From Methanobacteriota archaeon (GTDB lineage: Archaea > Thermoplasmatota > Poseidoniia > Poseidoniales > Poseidoniaceae), in assembly GCA_002694245.1 (NCBI GenBank), contig NZLM01000068.1, forward strand, positions 3,341 to 12,929: a stretch of 9,589 nt of DNA, in the 5' to 3' direction. The notes under the pieces are model-generated. The model had not been told where the DNA came from. It made no database searches and was given only the letters and a program-made list of their open reading frames with translations. Of the stretch, positions 1 through 6,258 are shown piece by piece. The translations under genes were made by a program, and so were the position numbers. How positions within the stretch are numbered: position 1 is the first letter of the stretch; every line of letters starts with the position of its first letter.

Positions 1-1674
1 GATTACAATGTCGGACAAAGCAATGGAATCGCTTGGGAGTTAGAGAATGCTGGGGCTGAAGTCATGCAATTTACCTCCTCATCATCTTCTCCATACCAGT
101 ATATTCACTCCAAAATCGCTGTTGTGGATTCAAACACAGTTTGGCTTGGATCAGGTAACTGGAAAGAATCGTCTATACCATCAGATGGAAGTGGAAATAG
201 AGACTGGGGAGTGATTGTAGAAAGTACTGACCTAGCATCAATAGTACTGGAAAGAATGGAATTTGATGAAGACCCGAGTCAGCTGCATGTTGTCGACAAG
301 AACTTCCTCACTGAGCAACCCGAACAAGGCTCCTACAACCCACCAGTAGCAACCACTGGCGGGGATATGATGCAGAGTATCTCCGGTCCGATTAGCGGTG
401 AGTTGCTCACCTGCCCAGACGATTGCATGGAAGGTCTTGCTCAACTGATCTCATCCGCAGATAGTGAAATTCTACTGTCCCTACAATACTTCGAGATGGA
501 CTGGTATTGGGGCTGGCAAGAAAACCCACTTCTCGACGAACTGGAGAGCGCAGCACAGCGAGGCGTTTCAATTCGACTAGCAATTAATCAGCATTATGTC
601 AACGATAATCCAGGGATTAGAGAGGCAGTAAACGAATTGAATCAATGGGAAGGAGACGTTCAAGCAATTTTGATGTCTGAAAATGAAACAGTTACTAAAC
701 TTCACAATAAGGGAGTAATTATCGATGGAGAGAGTGTATTAATTTCTAGTATAAACTGGGGAGACAATTCAATTTTAAGAAATCGAGAGATGGGGTTGAT
801 TATACATTCACAAGCAGTTACATCTCCATATTATGATTCATTTTGGGAGGATTGGAATAGATTTGATGACAACACGGACACCGATATCGACGGTATGCCT
901 GATTATTGGGAAGTAGAAAATGGGTTATCAAGAACAGATCAAGACTCTCTACTAGATTCTGATAATGATGGCATTACAAACATTGGAGAATTCTCATACT
1001 CATCCAATCCAAACTCCCCAGACACAGATTCAGACTGTATACTAGATTCAGATGAGATCCTCTGGGCAACATCTAATCCAGATGTTACCGCTACAGATGC
1101 ATTAAATCTTGCAGATGCTGATGGTGATGGGATTGACGATTACACCATTATTGGATGCGTACCAAATATCACACAAGAGGATAACACCTCAACAGATGAT
1201 AACACAACTAATGATGACAACCAAACAACACAAGAGGAAATCGATTCTGATAATGATGGATTGCCAGATTTGGTCGATGAGTGCCCTGATACCGAACTTG
1301 GTGTTGCCATAGATAGCCAAGGTTGTTCAAATGAGCAAAATAAACAACAATCCTACAAAGAGGAGGAGGAATCATCATCTGGCATGACATTCATGCTAAT
1401 TCTGATTGTGGGTGCAGTAGTGGTTCTAATCGGAGCAGCTACGGTTCTATTAAGAAAAGAGAAGCCAGGTGAGGAAACGGTTCTGATAGATTCAGAAATT
1501 GACAAAAACTGGGAGGCACACAATGAAGATTCTCAATCTGATATGGATGGGCCTGACATGAGTAAATTCCCTGGTTGGACAAGAGACCAAGTTGAGAAAT
1601 ACCTAGATGCAGGATGGACTGAAGAACAACTAGCAGAGTGGTATCAGCAACAAAAGCAAGGCAATAACGCATAA
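1..1674 (+). CDS. Surface-anchored phospholipase D-superfamily protein with TSP3 stalk (5' partial)
   Basis: The frame is open from base 1, so the true start and any signal peptide lie left of the window; the ATG at 64 is internal. Of 557 visible residues, two HKD motifs mark a PLD-superfamily active site: H36-x-K38-x4-D43 followed by GSGNW, and H235-x-K237-x4-D242 followed by SSINW. Members are phospholipases, phosphatidyl transferases or nucleases, and the motifs alone do not tell which. After about residue 290 come TSP3-like acidic calcium motifs (near 293, 319, 341, 372 and 415), an Asn/Thr-rich linker with four N-glycosylation sequons (389-409), a membrane helix (about 462-483), a Lys/Arg stop-transfer and a cytoplasmic tail with two GWT motifs (525-527, 538-540). 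The predicted topology puts the catalytic part outside the cell. The next gene follows after 29 nt. The PLD fold and anchor are well supported; the substrate is unknown. Confidence 0.88.
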   Translation, partial: DYNVGQSNGIAWELENAGAEVMQFTSSSSSPYQYIHSKIAVVDSNTVWLGSGNWKESSIPSDGSGNRDWGVIVESTDLASIVLERMEFDEDPSQLHVVDKNFLTEQPEQGSYNPPVATTGGDMMQSISGPISGELLTCPDDCMEGLAQLISSADSEILLSLQYFEMDWYWGWQENPLLDELESAAQRGVSIRLAINQHYVNDNPGIREAVNELNQWEGDVQAILMSENETVTKLHNKGVIIDGESVLISSINWGDNSILRNREMGLIIHSQAVTSPYYDSFWEDWNRFDDNTDTDIDGMPDYWEVENGLSRTDQDSLLDSDNDGITNIGEFSYSSNPNSPDTDSDCILDSDEILWATSNPDVTATDALNLADADGDGIDDYTIIGCVPNITQEDNTSTDDNTTNDDNQTTQEEIDSDNDGLPDLVDECPDTELGVAIDSQGCSNEQNKQQSYKEEEESSSGMTFMLILIVGAVVVLIGAATVLLRKEKPGEETVLIDSEIDKNWEAHNEDSQSDMDGPDMSKFPGWTRDQVEKYLDAGWTEEQLAEWYQQQKQGNNA

Positions 1675-1683
1675 GATTGACAA

Positions 1684-1693
1684 GGGAGTGGTG
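1684..1693 (+). promoter_or_regulatory. Possible ribosome binding site for the Bax inhibitor-1-like gene
   Basis: The purine-rich stretch GGGAGTGGTG partly matches the GGAGGTGAT consensus expected to pair with an archaeal 16S rRNA 3' end. It ends 10 nt before the TTG at 1704 and 19 nt before the in-frame ATG at 1713, so its spacing favours the TTG. The match is imperfect and the choice is not settled. Confidence 0.4.
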
Positions 1694-1703
1694 CTAGCGC
1701 TAC

Positions 1704-2456
1704 TTGAGTCAAATGGTATATCGCAGTAGTAACCCAGCGCTTAACCCAGAATATTTCCGAGGGGGATTAACCTCTGAAAGAATGACTATTGAGGGAACGA
1801 TTAGCAAAACATTCGCTCTACTTGGTCTTGTTTCAATAGCAGCATTAGCATCTTACAGCATTGTAGTCCAGACCCCGGCATTAACCTCTCTAATGATTAT
1901 TGGTGGATCGATTGGAGGGCTTGTCCTGGCACTTTCTATTATTTTCATTCGTCCAAATAATCCTCAGGTTCTAATGAGCATTTACGCCCTCATGCAGGGC
2001 CTTTTTGTAGGATCATTCTCTTACATGATTGAGGAATTTTACCTCGGTGGAAAAGAAGGTGTAATACTACAGGCATTAGTCGGCACTGTTGCAGTGTTCT
2101 TCACCATGCTAGGTATTTACAGGATGGGGCTAATTCGACCAACAGAAAAATTTGTTATTGTTGTTTCATCAATCGCTGGTGCAATTATGATTGTTTACGT
2201 GATGAACTTTTTACTATCATTTGCAGGGGTTGGAATTCCTTTCCTCCACAGCAGTGGACCAATTGGAATAGGCATCAGTGTAGTTTTCTTGACTGTGGCA
2301 GCATTATTCCTAATCGTTGATTTTGGAATGATCGAGAACGGTGCAAAGTACGGAGCACCCAAGAACATGGAATGGTATGGCGCATTTGGACTTGTTATGA
2401 CATTGATATGGTTATACATCGAGATGCTAAAGCTTGTAGCAAAACTACGTGATTGA
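1704..2456 (+). CDS. Bax inhibitor-1/YccA-family seven-helix membrane protein
   Basis: The 250-residue protein has about seven hydrophobic helices (near 31-55, 59-82, 88-108, 119-138, 149-172, 186-205 and 225-246), as expected for the BI-1 (TMBIM) superfamily. The N-terminal YRSSNPAL segment and the C-terminal block NGAPKNMEWYGAFGL followed by WLYIEMLKLVAKLR are typical of the bacterial BaxI_1 branch (PF12811). Relatives of this superfamily are pH-sensitive calcium-leak channels, so ion leak or stress control at the cytoplasmic membrane is a family-based guess. Asp206 and Glu211 remain at the end of helix six, but as I recall the family usually reads DFD there and this protein has DFG (Gly208). 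The start may be TTG 1704, which has better ribosome-site spacing, or ATG 1713. The 3' end touches the next gene, indicating co-transcription. Confidence 0.87.
   Translation: MSQMVYRSSNPALNPEYFRGGLTSERMTIEGTISKTFALLGLVSIAALASYSIVVQTPALTSLMIIGGSIGGLVLALSIIFIRPNNPQVLMSIYALMQGLFVGSFSYMIEEFYLGGKEGVILQALVGTVAVFFTMLGIYRMGLIRPTEKFVIVVSSIAGAIMIVYVMNFLLSFAGVGIPFLHSSGPIGIGISVVFLTVAALFLIVDFGMIENGAKYGAPKNMEWYGAFGLVMTLIWLYIEMLKLVAKLRD
2449..2453 (+). promoter_or_regulatory. Ribosome binding site for the dioxygenase gene, inside the end of the upstream gene
   Basis: GTGAT is complementary to the 16S-tail core ATCAC and lies 4 nt before the ATG at 2458, the same spacing as GGTGA before the next gene. This decides the start for ATG 2458 over the GTG at 2449, which would put the start codon inside the ribosome site and add three residues. 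Confidence 0.5.
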
Positions 2457-2457
2457 A

Positions 2458-3390
2458 ATGGCTAGAACACTCGCTGTTTGCGACCTAAGAGATTGGAGAG
2501 CAGGTGGAGAGAGAAGAGAACACTTTGTTCAAGAAATGGGTAAAGCCTTGCAGGACATTGGCTTCTTTGCATTAACAGGTCATGGAATCGATGTTGATTC
2601 AATCAGTAAATCATACGAAGTGGCAGACGAATTTTTCAAACTACCAGATGAAGCAAAGAAACGTTATGAGCAAGCTGAAATCTTCAGGCAGAGAGGATTT
2701 ACTCCATTTGGTGTGGAACATGCTAAAGACAACATAGCCCCTGATTTGAAGGAATTTTGGCAAACCGGGCGGACTATTGACGATCCTAACTTCCCACAGA
2801 ATATTTGGCCCACAGAGCCTGCTGAATTCAAAGAATCAATTGATGGATTGTACAACGCTATGGAGTCAATGAGCTCAGAGTTATTGGCTGCAGCATCTGT
2901 TTACCTAGGAAAGAATGACAACTGGCTTCCAGATATGGCAGAAAATGGTAACACAATCTTGCGAGTGATTCACTACCCTGCATTAGGCGAAAACTCACCC
3001 ACTGGAGCGGTCAGGAGCGCACAGCATGAAGACATCAATCTGATTACTCTCCTGGTTGGTGCTACCGCTGATGGATTACAAGTTATGGATCATGATGGCA
3101 CATGGATAGAAGTTGAAGGAAACCATGAACACATAATCGTAGATAGTGGAGATATGCTACAAAATCTGACAAATGGATTATTCAAGTCAACAACTCATCG
3201 AGTAATCAACCCACCCGATGCTACCTCTGATAGGTATTCAATGCCAATGTTCGTTCACCCTAGAAACGATGTTGACCTAACTCCACTGCCGGAATTTGTT
3301 GAAATGACTGGCGGAGAAGCGTTGTATGATTCAATCAATGCCGGAGATTATCTACACCAAAGGTTAGTAGAAATCGGTCTTGCATCTTAG
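2458..3390 (+). CDS. Fe(II)/2-oxoglutarate-dependent dioxygenase, isopenicillin N synthase-like superfamily
   Basis: The 310-residue protein has the usual length and two-part layout. The N-terminal DIOX_N region (about 5-110) carries DIGFFALTGHGI (33-44), and the C-terminal 2OG-FeII_Oxy core spans about 165-270. The iron facial triad is complete: H190-E-D192 in HEDINLITLL and distal H247 in THRVINPP. R259-Y-S261 is the RxS motif that holds the 2-oxoglutarate carboxylate, so the enzyme should be active. Family members hydroxylate, desaturate or cyclise small molecules in the cytoplasm with O2 and 2-oxoglutarate. The substrate cannot be read from the sequence, and antibiotic synthesis is unlikely with no peptide synthetase nearby. 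The downstream pyrimidine-nucleoside phosphorylase, only 9 nt away, suggests a pyrimidine base such as thymine; this is inference. The gene starts 1 nt after the upstream stop, so translation is probably coupled. Confidence 0.88.
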   Translation: MARTLAVCDLRDWRAGGERREHFVQEMGKALQDIGFFALTGHGIDVDSISKSYEVADEFFKLPDEAKKRYEQAEIFRQRGFTPFGVEHAKDNIAPDLKEFWQTGRTIDDPNFPQNIWPTEPAEFKESIDGLYNAMESMSSELLAAASVYLGKNDNWLPDMAENGNTILRVIHYPALGENSPTGAVRSAQHEDINLITLLVGATADGLQVMDHDGTWIEVEGNHEHIIVDSGDMLQNLTNGLFKSTTHRVINPPDATSDRYSMPMFVHPRNDVDLTPLPEFVEMTGGEALYDSINAGDYLHQRLVEIGLAS

Positions 3391-3395
3391 GGTGA
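3391..3395 (+). promoter_or_regulatory. Ribosome binding site for the pyrimidine-nucleoside phosphorylase gene
   Basis: GGTGA begins directly after the dioxygenase stop codon and lies 4 nt before ATG 3400. It fits the archaeal anti-Shine-Dalgarno core and supports ATG 3400 over the in-frame ATG at 3409, although spacing to the latter (13 nt) is not impossible. Confidence 0.6.
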
Positions 3396-3399
3396 AAAT

Positions 3400-4665
3400 A
3401 TGCGCTCGATGCCTGAGATTATCGAAGCAAAGAGGGACTCACTAACACTTACCTCTGATGATTTTACATTCATATGCGAGAATATTGAGACAATACCAAG
3501 AGAACAACTTGGTGCTTTCTTGATGGCTTGCCAGATTAGAGGCTTAGAGTCATCTGAAATTAGCAATTTAACATCTGCAATGTTACATGCTGGTAAGGTA
3601 TTGAAAACCGAAGTTGGAAGAGTTGACAAACACTCCACGGGAGGGGTGGGAGACAAGATGAGTATTATCTTGGCACCAGCCCTAAGAGCCGCTGGTGCTA
3701 CTGTACCTATGTTGGCTGGAAGGGGACTGGCTCATACTGGGGGAACCATCGACAAATTAGAATCGATACCTGGTTTCAATACAGGCCTGACCCTTGAAGA
3801 GATGCGAGAAAACCCATGCTTTATTTCTCGACAAACAGATGAGATCGCTCCAGCTGACAGAATTCTATATTCGATTCGTGACATAACTGGAACTGTCCCC
3901 CAAATAGGGCTAATCACTGCTTCTATTATATCGAAAAAAGCTGCAGAAGGTCTAGAAAAATTAGTGTTGGATGTAAAATGCGGAAAAGCAGCATTCATGA
4001 AGAGCAAAGAGGATGCTTTCGCATTAGCAAAATCAATGACGCGAACAGGGACTGATTTGGGAATAGACGTAACTGCACAAGTAACTGAGATGGATAATCC
4101 AATTGGAATGATGTTTGGAAATAGTCACGAGATTGTAGAGTGCATTCAATGTCTTAAGAACTCAGGCCCTGAGGATACTATGGACCTTGTAAAGGCACAG
4201 GCTAGCGCCCTAGGATATGACATTGAGAAAAATATTGCAGATGGAAGTGCACTGAAAGAATTCAAACTTATGTGCTCTCGACAAGGAGTAACCGATTCGG
4301 TATTGGACCAGTTAATTAGCGATCCATGGTCTGTACTTGAAAGAGGGAAAACACAAACAACGTTGTCTAGTCATAACACCGGATTCATTAGTTCTATTGA
4401 TGCGCTTGAAATAGGGAAAATACTCTGCACTCTTGGTGCTGGACGTACCGGTACTAGTCAGGAAATTAATCACGGAGTAGGTATCACGCTTACTAAAACT
4501 GTAGGAGATTATATTGAAGAGGGTGAAACTTGGATGATGATAGATTCTGAAAGTGAGGTTGACTCTAACATACTTAGAAGAATACAAAACTCATTGAAAA
4601 TCTCCGAGCAGAAACCATACATTCGAAGCAGGGTAATCGAGGTTTTCACCTCGAAAAATGTATGA
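3400..4665 (+). CDS. deoA: Thymidine / pyrimidine-nucleoside phosphorylase, bacterial type
   Basis: This cytoplasmic salvage enzyme splits thymidine, and in the broader PyNP group also uridine, with phosphate into the free base and (deoxy)ribose 1-phosphate. The 421 residues contain the family signature K77-H-S-T-G-G-V-G-D, then AGRGLAHTGGT (106-116) and DKLESIPGF. Base-binding residues align by spacing with E. coli TP R171/S186/K190 as R160, S175 and K179, and H78 matches H85. The C-terminal PYNP_C domain includes HGVGI. Length and lack of an N-terminal extension separate it from archaeal AMP phosphorylase. One oddity: Ala106 sits where E. coli Ser113 contacts phosphate, while Lys77, Ser79, Ser88 and Thr116 remain. 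The gene is last in the compact + cluster. The symbol deoA is by family; pdp is the alternative if uridine is also used. Confidence 0.93.
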   Translation: MRSMPEIIEAKRDSLTLTSDDFTFICENIETIPREQLGAFLMACQIRGLESSEISNLTSAMLHAGKVLKTEVGRVDKHSTGGVGDKMSIILAPALRAAGATVPMLAGRGLAHTGGTIDKLESIPGFNTGLTLEEMRENPCFISRQTDEIAPADRILYSIRDITGTVPQIGLITASIISKKAAEGLEKLVLDVKCGKAAFMKSKEDAFALAKSMTRTGTDLGIDVTAQVTEMDNPIGMMFGNSHEIVECIQCLKNSGPEDTMDLVKAQASALGYDIEKNIADGSALKEFKLMCSRQGVTDSVLDQLISDPWSVLERGKTQTTLSSHNTGFISSIDALEIGKILCTLGAGRTGTSQEINHGVGITLTKTVGDYIEEGETWMMIDSESEVDSNILRRIQNSLKISEQKPYIRSRVIEVFTSKNV

Positions 4666-4680
4666 TTTGATGGAAGCCGT

Positions 4681-4687
4681 CATATAG
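4681..4687 (+). promoter_or_regulatory. Possible box A (TATA) of the tRNA-Asn gene
   Basis: CATATAG lies 22 to 28 nt before the first base of the tRNA, where an archaeal TATA box would place the start of transcription at or just before the mature 5' end. The match is short. Read-through from the upstream phosphorylase gene is the alternative source of the transcript. Confidence 0.35.
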
Positions 4688-4708
4688 GAAATGCATTTCG
4701 GCAAGAGT

Positions 4709-4781
4709 GCCGTTTTAGCTTAGTTGGTGGAGCGTGGGACTGTTAATCCCAAGGTCATGGGTTCGAGCCCCATAAACGGCG
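4709..4781 (+). tRNA. tRNA-Asn (anticodon GTT)
   Basis: A full cloverleaf folds by hand. The acceptor stem is GCCGTTT (4709-4715) with AAACGGC (4774-4780). The D stem is 4718-4721 with 4730-4733. The anticodon stem is TGGGA (4735-4739) with TCCCA (4747-4751), and the anticodon is GTT at 4742-4744. A five-base variable loop precedes the T stem ATGGG (4757-4761) with CCCAT (4769-4773) and loop TTCGAGC. The discriminator G at 4781 is right for asparagine. No CCA is encoded (GTAAC follows), so it must be added after transcription, and no intron is present. It reads GTT, decoding AAC and AAU. The stop codon of the opposite-strand membrane protein is only 9 nt downstream. Confidence 0.97.
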
Positions 4782-4790
4782 TAACACTTC

Positions 4791-6113
4791 TCAGTGCCCT
4801 TCTGATTTAGGAACCATTAATCCACTAACAATTGCAACTATTCCACTAAATCCTACTAGAAATAGCGAAATTCCAGGTGATGTAATGGTATTGTCATCAG
4901 ACAAATCGGGGAACTTTGTGTAAAACACAAGAGTTGCTAATATTGACACAGCTCCACCAAGTATTGCAGCAATTTTGCCATAATTGGATTTGAATAATCC
5001 AATTGAGTCAAGGTGGATGAAAACCATTGCTGCAACTAGGATAGATATACTGATTAGCAGAACAACAAAACTTGAGAATCCTGCCTTACCGATATCCGAA
5101 CAAAGCTGACTTTCTTTACAACCATCAAAAGAATAGTCCAATATGTAAGTGTCACCATCGAATTCTAAAGACTCCTCGTGGAGGCCAAAATGACCGTAGT
5201 GATATTCTCCTTCTTCTCCCTCCCAAGTCCCAATCATCCAGAGGTTTGTGAACATTGATATGAAAATTACAATAATTGAAAATATTGTAAGAGTTAGTAT
5301 TCCAGTTGTCTTATTAATTGATTTTAAGCTAAGACGTTTAACACAATCAATTATATCTGATTTCATCATTATTTCATCTTCGCTATTTTTGTTCCCCGTC
5401 GAGGACGATTCAGAGCCAAATTGCATAACTCCAGACAAAGCGCCTGCAACTCCTCCCAGCAAAGCTAAGTAGAATCCTGTACCTAAGTCGAAATTAATGT
5501 CTGTCAATTCTACCATCTGTGTCGTAGGGAATAAAATAAGCCAAACAGTACATCCAACAATCACCAATCCACCAGAAGAAAATCTTAGGCGACCAAGGTG
5601 ACTGAAACTCTGAAGACCTATACTTTCCATAACAAAAAGATAGAGAGTGAAAGCAGCAGAGATGATTCCAAGTATCAAAAAGATAAGACCGGCAAGTCCA
5701 GCAAAATATGCTCTACTTCCTGCGTTTTCTTCATCGAAACCCCACTCTGAGGAATCTGAATAAGAACCACCGGCAGAATCATCTTCCACACCGACCTCGT
5801 AAGCGTAATATCCTGTCAGTCCAAATTCAATCCCGTAATGATCGTCTGATTCAACACCTGTCATCCAAGAGTTAGAAAAAATTGAAATGATGATTAGCAT
5901 AATTGCAGTTATTGAAAGCAATATAGAAAGAAGAAACTGATTCGGAGAACTGTTGTTTGAATTTATGATTGAACTAATATCGATGCTAGCAATTCCTTTC
6001 GAACGTGATAATATTGAGTCGCCCGAAATATGGACTTTGATATCGTCCATGGTTTTCTCTTCAAAATTATCTGACGTTATCAAATCCTCATCATAGGTTT
6101 CACTGTCTGACAT
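4791..6113 (-). CDS. Duplicated four-helix membrane protein of unknown function (eight predicted helices)
   Basis: I do not recognise a named family. The 440-residue protein has an acidic, soluble N-terminus (about 1-57) and eight hydrophobic helices (near 59-80, 136-161, 181-197, 211-232, 271-290, 344-367, 379-398 and 412-433). It is two copies of one four-helix unit offset by about 206 residues, each with a roughly 53-residue acidic loop after its first helix. Matching blocks are NSWM 81-84 with NLWM 290-293, FGL 97-99 with 309-311, SIGL 164-167 with 370-373, FP 195-196 with 401-402, and SGVM 227-230 with SGLM 430-433. Only the second loop has cysteines (C332, C338), possibly a disulfide. 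The first loop after Trp and the helix pattern recall claudin/PMP22-type proteins, but the cysteine motif is not shared, so this is only a resemblance. ATG 6113 is favoured by a box A 28 nt upstream; M22 is the next choice. Confidence 0.8.
   Translation of the reverse strand: MSDSETYDEDLITSDNFEEKTMDDIKVHISGDSILSRSKGIASIDISSIINSNNSSPNQFLLSILLSITAIMLIIISIFSNSWMTGVESDDHYGIEFGLTGYYAYEVGVEDDSAGGSYSDSSEWGFDEENAGSRAYFAGLAGLIFLILGIISAAFTLYLFVMESIGLQSFSHLGRLRFSSGGLVIVGCTVWLILFPTTQMVELTDINFDLGTGFYLALLGGVAGALSGVMQFGSESSSTGNKNSEDEIMMKSDIIDCVKRLSLKSINKTTGILTLTIFSIIVIFISMFTNLWMIGTWEGEEGEYHYGHFGLHEESLEFDGDTYILDYSFDGCKESQLCSDIGKAGFSSFVVLLISISILVAAMVFIHLDSIGLFKSNYGKIAAILGGAVSILATLVFYTKFPDLSDDNTITSPGISLFLVGFSGIVAIVSGLMVPKSEGH
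4812..5939 (-). repeat. Internal duplication: two four-helix units of the membrane protein
   Basis: Unit 1 covers about 5939 down to 5415 (residues 59-233), and unit 2 about 5306 down to 4812 (residues 270-434). Five short blocks align at offsets of 203 to 212 residues in the same order. An acidic linker of about 36 residues joins them. DNA identity is low, so the duplication is old. Confidence 0.75.
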
Positions 6114-6136
6114 TACTGTGGATTAATATCCTCAGA

Positions 6137-6146
6137 GTATAACTAA
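6137..6146 (-). promoter_or_regulatory. Box A promoter element of the duplicated membrane-protein gene (leaderless start)
   Basis: On the minus strand TTAGTTATAC is centred about 28 nt before ATG 6113, and no Shine-Dalgarno-like sequence lies between. In archaea this spacing places the transcript start at or next to the ATG, implying a leaderless mRNA. A second A/T stretch, GATATTAAT (6122-6130), is too close to serve this ATG. Confidence 0.45.
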
Positions 6147-6250
6147 TTTTGGCGGGCATAAGGGGGAAAAAATGTCAAATTTTGAATTAACCAAGAGAAT
6201 GAATACATGTACTTGTGAATTCTTTTAGACTAAACATACTACAGTCAACT

Positions 6251-6258
6251 ATTTTTAT
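6251..6258 (+). promoter_or_regulatory. Box A promoter element of the propeller/TSP3 surface-protein gene (leaderless start)
   Basis: ATTTTTAT is centred about 25 nt before ATG 6280, the standard archaeal TATA-to-start distance. The stretch in between, CTGACCTGCCTG and onward, has no GGTGA or GGAGG element. A leaderless transcript beginning at or near the ATG is the simplest reading. Confidence 0.5.

Noticed and set aside
1695..1702. Palindrome TAGCGCTA between the PLD gene and the Bax inhibitor-1-like gene
   Set aside because: Eight bases with no loop and no following T run; too short to call a terminator or operator.
2458..3390. Calling the dioxygenase isopenicillin N synthase or an ethylene-forming enzyme
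   Set aside because: Superfamily signatures are shared by many enzymes of different substrate, and no antibiotic synthesis genes lie nearby; only the superfamily is supported.
6196..6223. Inverted pair AGAAT / ATTCT flanking TACATGTA as a possible operator
   Set aside because: The outer arms are off-centre by 2 nt relative to the core palindrome, so it is not a true dyad; arms of five bases are common by chance.
6172..6228. An 18-codon + strand reading frame with a purine-rich GGGGG stretch before it and a Cys-Thr-Cys near its end
   Set aside because: It is too short to tell from chance in an AT-rich promoter region, and no homology can be judged; the region is better explained as divergent promoters.
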